Part shown: positions 52,537-60,764 of the stretch, piece by piece
How positions within the stretch are numbered: the stretch's first letter is position 1
Layout: every line of letters begins with the position of its first letter
Source: Dyadobacter soli
Lineage (GTDB): Bacteria; Bacteroidota; Bacteroidia; Cytophagales; Spirosomataceae
Assembly: GCF_900101885.1 (NCBI RefSeq)
Contig: NZ_FNAN01000013.1
Coordinates: 209,809-273,808 of the forward strand
DNA length: 64,000 nucleotides
Reading direction: 5' to 3'
Made by a program: the position numbers and the translations under genes
The notes under the pieces: generated by a model
Seen by the model: only the letters and a program-made list of their open reading frames with translations
Databases searched by the model: none
Told to the model about the DNA's origin: nothing

Positions 52537-53231
52537 ACTCGACCCTCTTCGTCCTCGCACTCACGGCCGCTTCCATCAGCATTATCCATACCGCCTCCGG
52601 GCCGGACCATTACCTGCCGTTTATCGTCCTCTCGCGCTCACGCCAATGGACGCTCGCGAAAACGGTCCTGCTCACGGTCGCCTGCGGGTTTGCGCACGTG
52701 TTCAGTTCGGTGATTTTGGGGCTCGTCGGCGTATTTCTGGGCTGGCATCTGAACAAGATTTCCTGGTTCCAGGACATCCGGGGCAACCTGTCGGGCTGGG
52801 CATTGCTGCTGTTCGGGCTGGGTTACCTGCTCTACGGCCTCTACCACGCCTACCTGAACCCCGCGCACAAGCATTTCGACGTGATGGACGAGGACGTGTA
52901 CGTGTATGAGCACCGGCACGGGGAGATCGTCATGCCCGACAAGCGCGTGAAGGTGACGCCGCTGATCCTGTTCATCATTTTCGTGATGGGCCCGAGCGAG
53001 CCGCTCATTCCGCTGCTGTTTTTCTCGGGTACCAACCGTTCCATGGCCGAAGTGACGGTACTCATCGTCGTGTTCACGCTCTGCACGGTGGCTACCATGC
53101 TGGCGATGGTACTCCTCGGCTGCTATGGCTACGGCTTCATCCGGACCGAGAAGCTGGAACGCTACGTCCACGCCGTGGGCGGAATGGCCATTACCTGCTG
53201 CGCGGCGGGGATGGTGTTTCTGGGGTGGTGA
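52533..53231 (+). CDS. NicO/UreH-like membrane protein, probable nickel permease
   Basis: A 232-residue protein with about six membrane helices. HTASGPDHYLPFIVLSRSRQ resembles the HxxxxDH nickel-binding helix of NiCoT/NicO transporters, and a second histidine helix has CGFAHVFSSVILGLVGVFLG. The loop between carries a His/acid stretch (HKHFDVMDEDVYVYEHRHGE). The C-terminal half has VMGPSEPLIPLLFFSGT. Overlap with ureD by 4 bases makes a role in nickel uptake for urease likely. TauE/SafE-like exporters are a weaker alternative. Confidence 0.85.
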   Translation: MNSTLFVLALTAASISIIHTASGPDHYLPFIVLSRSRQWTLAKTVLLTVACGFAHVFSSVILGLVGVFLGWHLNKISWFQDIRGNLSGWALLLFGLGYLLYGLYHAYLNPAHKHFDVMDEDVYVYEHRHGEIVMPDKRVKVTPLILFIIFVMGPSEPLIPLLFFSGTNRSMAEVTVLIVVFTLCTVATMLAMVLLGCYGYGFIRTEKLERYVHAVGGMAITCCAAGMVFLGW

Positions 53232-53261
53232 ATTATATCAAATCCTTTAAATCCCTCGATC

Positions 53262-54158
53262 ATGGACATTTTAGAAAAAAAGCTGCCGTTCGTTTCGGAA
53301 ATGCTGAAAGGCGTGGGGCAGATCATGCTGCAAGACAACATCTGGACAGGCCTGCTGTTCCTTGCCGGGATCTTTTATGACGATTACAAGATGGGCTTCG
53401 CGGCCATTCTCGCGGCCGCGGTGGGAACACTTACTGCCCGCATTTTGAAATACGACGAGGGGGAAATCGCAATGGGCCTCTACGGATTCAGCGCAACGCT
53501 CGTGGGCGTGGCGCTCACATTCATGTTCCGGGCCGACGCGCTGATCTGGGGCGCGGTGATCGTCGGGGCCGCATTAGCTACCGTTTTGCAGCATATGGCG
53601 ATCAAAAACGGCATTCCGGTGTTCACCCTGCCGTTCATCGTGGTTACCTGGGCCATTGTGTTTGCATTGCACAGCTTCACCGCCATTCCCCCGGCCGATC
53701 CGCTGGTGGATACAATGGTACTGAGCGAGGAGATCAACAATTTTACGGCGTCCACCAATGGTTTCGGGGAAGTGATATTCCAGGGGAGCTTCGTCGCCGG
53801 TGTGATCTTCTTCATCGCGGTTTTCCTGGGTAACCCTGTTGCGGCGCTCTACGGCCTGGCGGGGTCGCTTTTCGGGGCGTGGATCGCGCTTTTCTTTGCG
53901 GAACCTTTGAAACAGGTGCATATGGGGCTATTCAGCTTCAATGCGGTGCTGTGTTCCATTGCATTCGCCGGTACAAAACGCAAGGACGGCCTGCTGGTAA
54001 TGCTATCCAGCCTGCTGGCCGTGCTTATCGATATTTATATGTTGAAAATGGATTGGAGTGTGCTGGCCAAAGCCGGCGGTGTGCTTACATTCCCGTTTGT
54101 GGCGGGCACGTGGCTCACGCTCCCTGTCAAAAAAGTGTTGTATAGGATTAACGATTAA
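53262..54158 (+). CDS. Urea transporter (UT family)
   Basis: A 298-residue urea channel-like protein with about ten hydrophobic helices. GLLFLAGIFYDDYKMGFAAI, GLYGFSATLVGVALTFMF and AALYGLAGSLFGAWIALFFAEP repeat the two-fold UT architecture. The paired GxxGFS/LxGxAL loops fit the selectivity filter region. It lies 30 bases after the nickel permease and would bring urea across the inner membrane to the cytoplasmic urease. Confidence 0.93.
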   Translation: MDILEKKLPFVSEMLKGVGQIMLQDNIWTGLLFLAGIFYDDYKMGFAAILAAAVGTLTARILKYDEGEIAMGLYGFSATLVGVALTFMFRADALIWGAVIVGAALATVLQHMAIKNGIPVFTLPFIVVTWAIVFALHSFTAIPPADPLVDTMVLSEEINNFTASTNGFGEVIFQGSFVAGVIFFIAVFLGNPVAALYGLAGSLFGAWIALFFAEPLKQVHMGLFSFNAVLCSIAFAGTKRKDGLLVMLSSLLAVLIDIYMLKMDWSVLAKAGGVLTFPFVAGTWLTLPVKKVLYRIND

Positions 54159-54209
54159 CCTTGTGCGCCAATGTGTTAAAGGCATTGGAGGCGCAGGAAT
54201 ACATTTAGA

Positions 54210-56264
54210 ATGAAGACCATTTACTTCTGGATCGCGCTGGGTATCATGCCCTTCTCCACACAACTGGCGAAGGGAAATGCCCTCGCGGATTCCACTCAGT
54301 TGAAAACTGCATTACCGCCAGTTGCGGATACATCGGCGGTGCTGCTGTCGTCGGTAGTGGTAACGGCCCGGGCGGCCGAGGACCATATCATGAAAATCGA
54401 CCTGAACCGGGTGCCGGTGAACACCTCGCAGGACCTTTTGCGGAAGGTGCCGGGGCTTTTTATCGCCCAGCATGCAGGCGGCGGCAAAGCCGAGCAGATA
54501 TTTTTGCGCGGGTTCGACAACGACCACGGCACCGATATCAGCATATCTTCGGATGGAATGCCGGTCAACATGGTGTCGCACGCACACGGGCAGGGCTACT
54601 CCGACCTGCATTTCATGATTCCCGAAACGGTGGAGAATATCAGCTTCGGAAAAGGTTCCTACTATGCCGAAAAGGGCGATTTCAACACCTCCGGCTACGT
54701 CGATTTCCATACTTTCGACAAGGTGAAGAGCAATATGGTGAAGCTGGAAGGCGGGAGTTTCAACACGCTGCGGGCTGTGGGGCTATTCAAGCTGGTGGAC
54801 AACGACCATGCGAATGCCTATGTCGCTTCGGAATACAATTTTACCAATGGCCCCTTCCACGTTAGCCAGAACTTTAACCGGCTCAACCTGTTTGCCAAGT
54901 ACACCGGGCAGCTCGATGAAAAGAACAGCCTCGACGTGATAGCCTCGACATTTTCCTCCAACTGGAATGCATCGGGTCAGATCCCGTTACGCTCGGTGCC
55001 GGAAATCGGCCGGTACGGTTCCGTGGACAGCACCGAGGGCGGTAATACATCCCGCACCAACCTGATCGTGACGTGGAAGTACCGGCCCGACGCGCATTCG
55101 AACTGGAAGAGTACGTTTTATTATTCCAAATATGCATTCAGTTTGTATTCCAACTTTACATTCTACCTGGTAAATCCCGAAACCGGCGACGAGATCCACC
55201 AGGCCGACAACCGCGACGTGTACGGCTCAAACCATCAATACACCCGGAATTTCAATTTCGCCGGCAGCTCACTCACCTTCACCGCAGGCACAGGCTTTCG
55301 GTTCGATAATATCCATGACCTGGAACTGAGCTACGTCACGCAGCGCGAGCAACTGAACGAGCGGCTGGCGTGGGGTACGGCCCCGGAAGCAAATGTGAAT
55401 GCGTACGCGTCGGCGGAATGGAAGAAAGGCAAGTGGAATGTGACGCCCGGTGTACGCGTGGATTGGTTTAATTTCAACTACTACGACCGCCTCACTCCCG
55501 CGAAAGGCCAGCAGGGCGCACAGGCTATGCGCGTGAGTCCGAAGCTGAGTATTTCCTACAATGCAGGCGACAATATGCAGATTTTCGTGAAAAGCGGCCT
55601 CGGGTTCCATTCCAACGACGTGCGCGTGGCCGTAGCGCAGGACGGCAAAGAGATCCTGCCTTACCTGTTTGGGGGAGATCTCGGGCTGATCTGGACGCCG
55701 GCTCCGGGCTTCATTTTTATCCCGACGGTCTGGTATAGCTACCTGCAAAATGAATTTGTATGGAATGGCGACAGCTACGGCACGTCGAGCGTAGGCCAAA
55801 CCCGCCGCACCGGCCTCGACCTGTCGTTCCGCTACCAGCCGCTGCATTGGCTCTACCTGGATTCCGACGTGAATTTCGCGCGTCCGCGGCTGGTAGGCGA
55901 GGAGCGGGGCAATGATTATGTAGACCTCGCGCCCACGCTGACCAGCACCGGTGGCGTGTCGGTGACGCTGGATAATGGTTTTTCTGCTAATTTACGGTAC
56001 CGTTACATGCACAACCGCCCGGCCAACCAGGACAACAGCATTGTAGCGGACGGCTATTTCGTGAACGACCTCGTGCTGGGTTATCAGAAAAAGGCGCTGG
56101 GTTTCAATGTACAAATACAAAACCTGTTCAACGTGCGCTGGAACGAAGCTATGTTTGCCGAAACAACCCGGCTGAAAGGGGAACCCGCCGCCGGGTACGA
56201 TCAGCTGACCTTCACACCGGGGACGCCGTTTTTCCTGAAAGCCGGCATTAATTTCAGGTTCTGA
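54210..56264 (+). CDS. TonB-dependent receptor of the urease locus, possible nickel uptake
   Basis: A 684-residue outer-membrane receptor. After a signal peptide the plug contains VVVTARAAEDHIMKID, SQDLLRKVPGLFIAQHAGGGKAEQ and FLRGFDNDHGTDISISSDGM, then a 22-stranded barrel ending in KAGINFRF. There is no carboxypeptidase-like leader domain, so it is not of the SusC type. A His-rich plug stretch (MVSHAHGQGYSDLHFM) could coordinate metal. Its place after the nickel permease and urea transporter suggests uptake of a nickel complex, which is inference. Gap to the regulator gene is 31 bases. Confidence 0.92.
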   Translation: MKTIYFWIALGIMPFSTQLAKGNALADSTQLKTALPPVADTSAVLLSSVVVTARAAEDHIMKIDLNRVPVNTSQDLLRKVPGLFIAQHAGGGKAEQIFLRGFDNDHGTDISISSDGMPVNMVSHAHGQGYSDLHFMIPETVENISFGKGSYYAEKGDFNTSGYVDFHTFDKVKSNMVKLEGGSFNTLRAVGLFKLVDNDHANAYVASEYNFTNGPFHVSQNFNRLNLFAKYTGQLDEKNSLDVIASTFSSNWNASGQIPLRSVPEIGRYGSVDSTEGGNTSRTNLIVTWKYRPDAHSNWKSTFYYSKYAFSLYSNFTFYLVNPETGDEIHQADNRDVYGSNHQYTRNFNFAGSSLTFTAGTGFRFDNIHDLELSYVTQREQLNERLAWGTAPEANVNAYASAEWKKGKWNVTPGVRVDWFNFNYYDRLTPAKGQQGAQAMRVSPKLSISYNAGDNMQIFVKSGLGFHSNDVRVAVAQDGKEILPYLFGGDLGLIWTPAPGFIFIPTVWYSYLQNEFVWNGDSYGTSSVGQTRRTGLDLSFRYQPLHWLYLDSDVNFARPRLVGEERGNDYVDLAPTLTSTGGVSVTLDNGFSANLRYRYMHNRPANQDNSIVADGYFVNDLVLGYQKKALGFNVQIQNLFNVRWNEAMFAETTRLKGEPAAGYDQLTFTPGTPFFLKAGINFRF

Positions 56265-56295
56265 CAACCACACGCACATTCAAAACCACCGACAG

Positions 56296-57234
56296 ATGGG
56301 CGATTCCATTAAAATGATTTCCAATTCCGAGTACAAGCGGCTGTTTTTGCCCGGCTTGTCGGAGAAAGTATATGTGAACAATTCACGGCTGCAACTGTAC
56401 CGGATCGAGGATTACCTCCGCAATATCCTCATTCCGGTGCTGCCATACCGCACTACTTTCAATTTCATCATCTTCGTCACGAAGGGGCGCATTAAGCAGC
56501 AGCTGGAAATATCGGAATACGAAATCGTACCGGGCTCGGTGCTGCTGATCCGGCAGGGAAGCATTACCCGTACACTGGAAATCGCCCAGGATACCGAAGG
56601 TTTTTTTATTGTATTTGAAAATGAAATGCTCTCGGACAGCTCGCTCGACAAGCATGCGGGCTACAATTTTTTCAAAACCTCACCCTTCGCATCACTCTCC
56701 GGAGCGACCGAAACCTGGCTGTCGCACCTGCTCGCGTTGATGGAATTGGAACTGGGGGGCGACGCCGGACCGGCGGAGGTGAGCGGGCTGCTTTTCAAAG
56801 CCGCATTAATGAAGATCATGGTGCGGGACGACCATGAGGAGCTGGCCGTGAAACGCAATTTTTACATTACCCTGCAATTCAAGGAGCTGGTGCAGCAGTA
56901 TCACCAGACAGAGAAAAAAGTGCTTTTTTACGCTAATAAACTTTCCATTTCGGAGAACTACCTCTGCAAATGCATTAAGGAAACCACCGGCAAGCCGCCG
57001 AAGCAATGGATCGTCGAATCGAGCATCCTGCACAGCCAGGTACTCTTGCAGAACATCAGCAAGGACATTTCCAGCATTGCATTCGAGCTCAATTTTCAGT
57101 CGGTATCCTACTTCACACGTCAGTTCCGGCAGGTAACGGGCATTTCGCCCTCCGAATTCCGGCTGGGCATTACGGCCAATGCGGGTACTTCGCCTATCGA
57201 GGCGGATTACTACCGGCTGATCCGGAAAATGTGA
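56296..57234 (+). CDS. AraC family transcriptional regulator at the end of the urease locus
   Basis: A 312-residue protein. The N-terminal sensor (about 1-170) has IIFVTKGRIKQQLEISEYEI and GSVLLIRQGSITRTLE. The C-terminal helix-turn-helix pair shows KKVLFYANKLSISENYLCKCIKE in part and SSIAFELNFQSVSYFTRQF, ending ISPSEFR. It is 31 bases after the TonB receptor gene on the same strand and is likely co-transcribed. It may respond to nickel or nitrogen status; no ligand can be read from the sequence. Confidence 0.9.
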   Translation: MGDSIKMISNSEYKRLFLPGLSEKVYVNNSRLQLYRIEDYLRNILIPVLPYRTTFNFIIFVTKGRIKQQLEISEYEIVPGSVLLIRQGSITRTLEIAQDTEGFFIVFENEMLSDSSLDKHAGYNFFKTSPFASLSGATETWLSHLLALMELELGGDAGPAEVSGLLFKAALMKIMVRDDHEELAVKRNFYITLQFKELVQQYHQTEKKVLFYANKLSISENYLCKCIKETTGKPPKQWIVESSILHSQVLLQNISKDISSIAFELNFQSVSYFTRQFRQVTGISPSEFRLGITANAGTSPIEADYYRLIRKM

Positions 57235-57291
57235 ACCGCCGGAAGCGCAAATGGCCTCCGGCAGTTCTTCCGGTAACTAGTATTTTTCAAA

Positions 57292-58314
57292 TCAACGCCA
57301 CCCCAACCCCGGCGCCACGTGCTCCAAAATCGAAGACAGCACGTGTACATTGTAGTCGACCCCGAGCGTGTTGGGAATGGTCAGGAGCAGCGTGTCCGCA
57401 TCCTGGATCGCTTCGTCCTGCGCCAATTCTTTGATGAGCTGATCCGGTTCCGCGGCGTAGCTTCTGCCGAAAATCGCGCGCTTACCCGGTTCAATCATGC
57501 CTACTTTGTCCCGGCGATCGGCTTCCTGACCAAAGTAATAGCGGTCCTGATCGGTTACCAAAGCGAATATCGACCGGCTTACCGAAACTCTTGGCTCACG
57601 CGCATGTCCGGCTTTTTTCCATGCCTCCTTGTACAGCCTGATCTGCTCCGCTTGCTGCACATGGAAGGGTTTCCCGCCTTCATCGTTTTTCAACGTCGAA
57701 CTTTGCAGGTACATGCCGTTCTCCGCCGCCCACACGGCGGTGGCATTGGAACCGGCTCCCCACCAGATCCGTTCCCGCAATCCTTCCGAATAGGGTTCCA
57801 GACGCAGCAGGCCCGGCGGGTTCGGGAACATCGGGTTCGGATTCGGGTGTGCAAATCCTTCACCATTCAATAGGTCAAGGAATTCCAACGCCTTTCGGCG
57901 TCCCATATCGACCTCACTTTCTCCCGCTTCCGGTTCGTATCCAAAATACCGCCAACCGTCGATCACCTGTTCCGGCGATCCTCTGCTGATCCCGAGTTGC
58001 AATCGCCCCCCGGAAATAAGATCGGCCGCGCCGGCATCCTCGACCATGTACATCGGATTTTCATAACGCATGTCGATTACCCCCGTCCCGATCTCTATTT
58101 TGCTGGTCTTTGCACCGATCGCCGAAAGCAACGGAAACGGCGAAGCCAGCTGCGACGCGAAATGGTGCACCCGGAAATATGCACCATCCAGCCCTATTTC
58201 TTCCGCAGCAACAGCCAGATCGATCGATTGAAGCAGCGTATCACTCGCTGTCTGAGCGTTATATGCCGGATGATTCGACCAATGCCCGAAGGATAAAAAT
58301 CCGATTTTCTTCAT
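57292..58314 (-). CDS. LLM class flavin-dependent oxidoreductase
   Basis: A 340-residue luciferase-like monooxygenase. MKKIGFLSFGHWSNHP starts the barrel, EIGLDGAYFRVHHFASQLASPFPLL carries the conserved His region, and KIEIGTGVIDMRYENP and LISGGRLQLGISRGSP are flavin-binding motifs. It probably uses reduced FMN and oxygen on an unknown small substrate. The start overlaps the 3' end of a decayed SnoaL-like gene on the same strand, a family often found with oxidoreductases. Confidence 0.92.
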   Translation of the reverse strand: MKKIGFLSFGHWSNHPAYNAQTASDTLLQSIDLAVAAEEIGLDGAYFRVHHFASQLASPFPLLSAIGAKTSKIEIGTGVIDMRYENPMYMVEDAGAADLISGGRLQLGISRGSPEQVIDGWRYFGYEPEAGESEVDMGRRKALEFLDLLNGEGFAHPNPNPMFPNPPGLLRLEPYSEGLRERIWWGAGSNATAVWAAENGMYLQSSTLKNDEGGKPFHVQQAEQIRLYKEAWKKAGHAREPRVSVSRSIFALVTDQDRYYFGQEADRRDKVGMIEPGKRAIFGRSYAAEPDQLIKELAQDEAIQDADTLLLTIPNTLGVDYNVHVLSSILEHVAPGLGWR

Positions 58315-58527
58315 AAAAAAGCTCCCTGTTCAATTTGCTGTTCTTTGCGCTAAATTTCTCATCTTTCTCCAACATGGCTTTCAGCCCTTTGGTTTCCTTT
58401 TGAAAACCGGGAAATTCGAATGGTTCGACGCTCACCGCATTATCCACATACAATTCTTCCAGCGCCCGGGTAAACTGTTCCTGTCGGCAATACTCCGCCA
58501 GGCGACGGGCAATTTGTTCGTTGTCAT
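58259..58527 (-). pseudogene. Decayed SnoaL-like (NTF2-fold) gene
   Basis: Read on the minus strand with one base restored after the third codon from ATG 58525-58527, the sequence gives MTNEQIARRLAEYCRQEQF and LYVDNAVSVEPFEFP, then QKETKGLKAMLEKDEKF. This is the N-terminal third of a SnoaL-like protein (family about 120 residues). As it stands, the ATG is out of frame with the homologous part, and the similarity ends near residue 55. The frame then runs on to a stop at 58259-58261 inside the next gene. A single-base deletion plus loss of the C-terminal part fits best. The family match is from memory. Confidence 0.65.
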
Positions 58528-58565
58528 GGTTTTTGGTTTTAGGTAAAGTTATCAGTCGCCACTAT

Positions 58566-59672
58566 CTAAGACTTCCACAACAAATCAATCAATTTTCTCC
58601 ATTCGAAATAATCGGAAAGCTCCCCGTTCATTAAAATAATCAGCCCCTTTTTCGAAAACGGATCGTACAGCATGTAGGTGGATATGCCCGGGCCGTGTCC
58701 GCTGTGGCTGTACGTGGGAGTTTCGGTGTTAAGCAAATACATAAACCAGGTGTGGAAACCCAGGCTCATGTCTTTGGGCGTGAGGCCTTGCACAGCCGTG
58801 GCGTCGATAATGCGCTTGCCGTCGTAAATTCCGTCATTTGACCAGCAGGCCAGAAACTTTGCCAGATCATGGAGCGTGCAGCGGAGTTGGCCTGCCGGGT
58901 AATCGGGATACTTGCCCTGGGGTAATTTTTTATATTGTTTGAGCGAGTCGGAGTATTGGTAAGGCACCGCCAGCCGGCCCGATTGCACAGGCTCTAAAAA
59001 CCAATGACTGTTATGCATTCCCAGCGGATTGAATAGCTGCGTTTGACAGTATTGGTCGAATGGGACTTTCGCAATCCGTTCGACGAGGTAACCCAGCAGG
59101 GCAAAGCCGATATTGGAATACCCGAATTGGCTGCCGGGTTCGGCGTGGAGGAAATTCTTGCCTGCATGATAGTGCCCGCCGCTAACAGAAAGATAGTCCC
59201 TGAGAAATCTTTCCAACGGAATATCGGCTCCCTGGTATTCATTCTCCCAAAATGGGAGCAGGTAATCCATATTATCCGCGATCGAGGAACGGTGCCGCAG
59301 CAGTTGCCTGAATGTGATCGGAATGGCCGGAAACGCTGGATTGACAACGCGAAACGGAAGAAACCGGTTAATGTCGTCATCCAGTTTGAAGTGTCCTTTT
59401 GCTTCGAGTTGCATAATCGCCGCGGCCGTGACGGTTTTGGAAAGAGAGGCTATATGAAAAACCGTCGAATCGGTCACCGGCGTTTTTTGCCCGATATCCT
59501 GAAAGCCGTAGTGCCGCATCCAGGAAATCTTGCCGCCCTCGATCTTTGCGGCGGCAAGGCCTGGAATATGCAGTTCCTTCATTTGCTTATTAACCAATGA
59601 GTCGACCTTCACCTGCGCATAGGAAATCTGGACCAGGAACAGGAGTACAATGCGGAGCAAATGATGCTTCAT
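58566..59672 (-). CDS. Serine hydrolase, class C beta-lactamase/esterase family
   Basis: A 368-residue exported protein (signal MKHHLLRIVLLFLVQISYA). It has the three class C motifs: SxxK in FHIASLSKTVTAAAIMQLEA, YxN in FGYSNIGFALLGYLVER and the third motif as HSG in PTYSHSGHGPGIS. Such proteins are usually peptidases or esterases rather than true lactamases. The open frame begins at 59750, but ATG 59672 gives the signal peptide. It is divergent from the small-ORF/RidA group, with an inverted repeat between them. Confidence 0.9.
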   Translation of the reverse strand: MKHHLLRIVLLFLVQISYAQVKVDSLVNKQMKELHIPGLAAAKIEGGKISWMRHYGFQDIGQKTPVTDSTVFHIASLSKTVTAAAIMQLEAKGHFKLDDDINRFLPFRVVNPAFPAIPITFRQLLRHRSSIADNMDYLLPFWENEYQGADIPLERFLRDYLSVSGGHYHAGKNFLHAEPGSQFGYSNIGFALLGYLVERIAKVPFDQYCQTQLFNPLGMHNSHWFLEPVQSGRLAVPYQYSDSLKQYKKLPQGKYPDYPAGQLRCTLHDLAKFLACWSNDGIYDGKRIIDATAVQGLTPKDMSLGFHTWFMYLLNTETPTYSHSGHGPGISTYMLYDPFSKKGLIILMNGELSDYFEWRKLIDLLWKS

Positions 59673-59730
59673 AGGATTTTTTCGAAAATCGGGCGTTGAG
59701 CCCGCAAGATAGTTTCTTACGACTGAAAAA

Positions 59731-59751
59731 TTTGATATAATGAATATCAAA
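59731..59751. promoter_or_regulatory. 8-bp inverted repeat between divergent genes
   Basis: TTTGATAT (59731-59738) and ATATCAAA (59744-59751) are exact complements spaced by 5 bases. A partial copy, ATATCAATATATGTTGA, follows near 59768. The site lies about 60 bases before the hydrolase start and 30 before the plus-strand -33 box, so a bound regulator could serve both. Confidence 0.45.
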
Positions 59752-59779
59752 AAAAAGATAAAAATAATATCAATATATG

Positions 59780-59810
59780 TTGAGTTTTTCGAAGGCAGAT
59801 CCTATTTTTG
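59780..59810 (+). promoter_or_regulatory. Promoter of the small-ORF/RidA group
   Basis: TTG (59780-59782) and TATTTTTG (59803-59810) are separated by 20 bases and match the Bacteroidota -33 and -7 consensus (TTG, TAnnTTTG). The first ATG follows 30 bases later. Confidence 0.6.
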
Positions 59811-59839
59811 TTGTACTCATCAGCAAACTTTAAATCATC

Positions 59840-59935
59840 ATGCGAAAGCCGTCAAAAGAAGATGTTAAGCGACTTACCGGGAATGCTACTGCCATGGAGG
59901 CCAGTTTAAATGGAAGAGGGGAGGTGGTGCTATGA
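59840..59935 (+). CDS. Tiny 31-codon ORF coupled to the next gene
   Basis: It encodes a 31-residue peptide (MRKPSKEDVKRLTGNATAME and eleven more residues). Its stop overlaps the ATG of the downstream gene (ATGA), and it starts 30 bases after a good promoter. AGAGGGGAGGTGG near its end would serve as a ribosome site for the next gene. It may be a real peptide gene or a leader ORF coupling translation. No family is recognised. Confidence 0.4.
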   Translation: MRKPSKEDVKRLTGNATAMEASLNGRGEVVL

Positions 59936-60231
59936 AAGCGAAATTTGATCAGCGCTACGTGGCAAAGGCCGTAAATCCCGACCAGCTCACGACACCATAC
60001 ACCCCGGAGTTTTTTAAGGAACATGGCGCAATACTTTACCAGTTTGTGCCAACCGTGAAGGGCAGCGAATTGTTGCCGGGCGAGGTAATGTACGGCTACA
60101 AGTTTTATTTGCTGGACGATCCGTGCAAGGAGGGCGTATTTTGCCTTTCGTCCCACAAGGATATCGACACGCTGAAATCACGGTCGAGGTTCCTGGCAAA
60201 GGTGAAAAAGGAAATATCGAAAATTTCCTGA
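59932..60231 (+). CDS. Small protein of unknown function
   Basis: A 99-residue soluble protein with no signal peptide. Recognisable stretches are LTTPYTPEFFKEHGAILYQF and VMYGYKFYLLDDPCKEGVFC, followed by a basic helix (KSRSRFLAKVKKEISKIS). I do not recognise a family. It is preceded by the purine-rich AGAGGGGAGGTGG, a ribosome-site-like sequence, and overlaps the tiny ORF by 4 bases. RidA follows 53 bases downstream. Confidence 0.6.
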   Translation: MKAKFDQRYVAKAVNPDQLTTPYTPEFFKEHGAILYQFVPTVKGSELLPGEVMYGYKFYLLDDPCKEGVFCLSSHKDIDTLKSRSRFLAKVKKEISKIS

Positions 60232-60284
60232 GCAGCCTGGTTCAGGGACTCATGACTAAGTAGTAATCAATAACAATTTATCAT

Positions 60285-60662
60285 ATGAGTACAATCGAAA
60301 AAGCTTCTGCACCGGCAGTACCGATATCAAAAGCTTTGGTGTCCAACGGGTTCTTGTTCATTTCAGGTCAGATCGGCTCTGCCGGCGGAAAACTGGTTAC
60401 TACCTCCTTCGAGGATGAGGTAAAGCAGGTATTTACGAATATCGGGGCGATACTTGACGAGCACGGGTTGACTTTTAACCACATCGTCAGTGTTACCGTA
60501 TATCTGACGGATATGAGGTATTTCGATGACCTGAATGCCGTATACCAGACGTATTTCGCGGACCGCTATCCAACACGCACGTGTATCGCGGTGGCAGGCT
60601 TACCCAAGCAGGCACGTGTCGAGTTGACCACAATGGCTAGTTTGGAACTCAAAGCGAGCTAG
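60285..60662 (+). CDS. RidA family enamine/imine deaminase
   Basis: A 125-residue RidA (YjgF/UK114) protein. SKALVSNGFLFISGQIG begins the fold, VTVYLTDMRYFDDLNAVYQTYF is the central motif, and PTRTCIAVAGLPKQARVELT carries the conserved Arg that holds the substrate carboxylate. RidA proteins hydrolyse reactive 2-aminoacrylate and related imines in the cytoplasm as trimers. Confidence 0.94.
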   Translation: MSTIEKASAPAVPISKALVSNGFLFISGQIGSAGGKLVTTSFEDEVKQVFTNIGAILDEHGLTFNHIVSVTVYLTDMRYFDDLNAVYQTYFADRYPTRTCIAVAGLPKQARVELTTMASLELKAS

Positions 60663-60697
60663 GTTGTCAGTTCCCGCTTCTCTGTGGAGAATATGGT

Positions 60698-60735
60698 AAA
60701 AAAATGAGCAGGTCGTCCATCGGACTGACCTGCTC
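60698..60735 (-). terminator. Terminator of the RCC1 repeat gene
   Basis: GAGCAGGTC (60706-60714) and GACCTGCTC (60727-60735) form a 9-bp stem, extended by GTCC/GGAC inside. On the minus strand a run of seven T (60698-60704) follows it. It lies 30 bases after the minus-strand stop codon, in the gap to the convergent ridA gene. Confidence 0.85.
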
Positions 60736-60764
60736 GCTGATAATGGGTTCCTGAGATGCCTTGT

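Noticed and set aside
57238..57284. CCGGAAG/CTTCCGG hairpin between the AraC-type and LLM genes as a terminator
   Set aside because: The stem is only 7 bp with a long loop and a weak following T-run; not strong enough to call.
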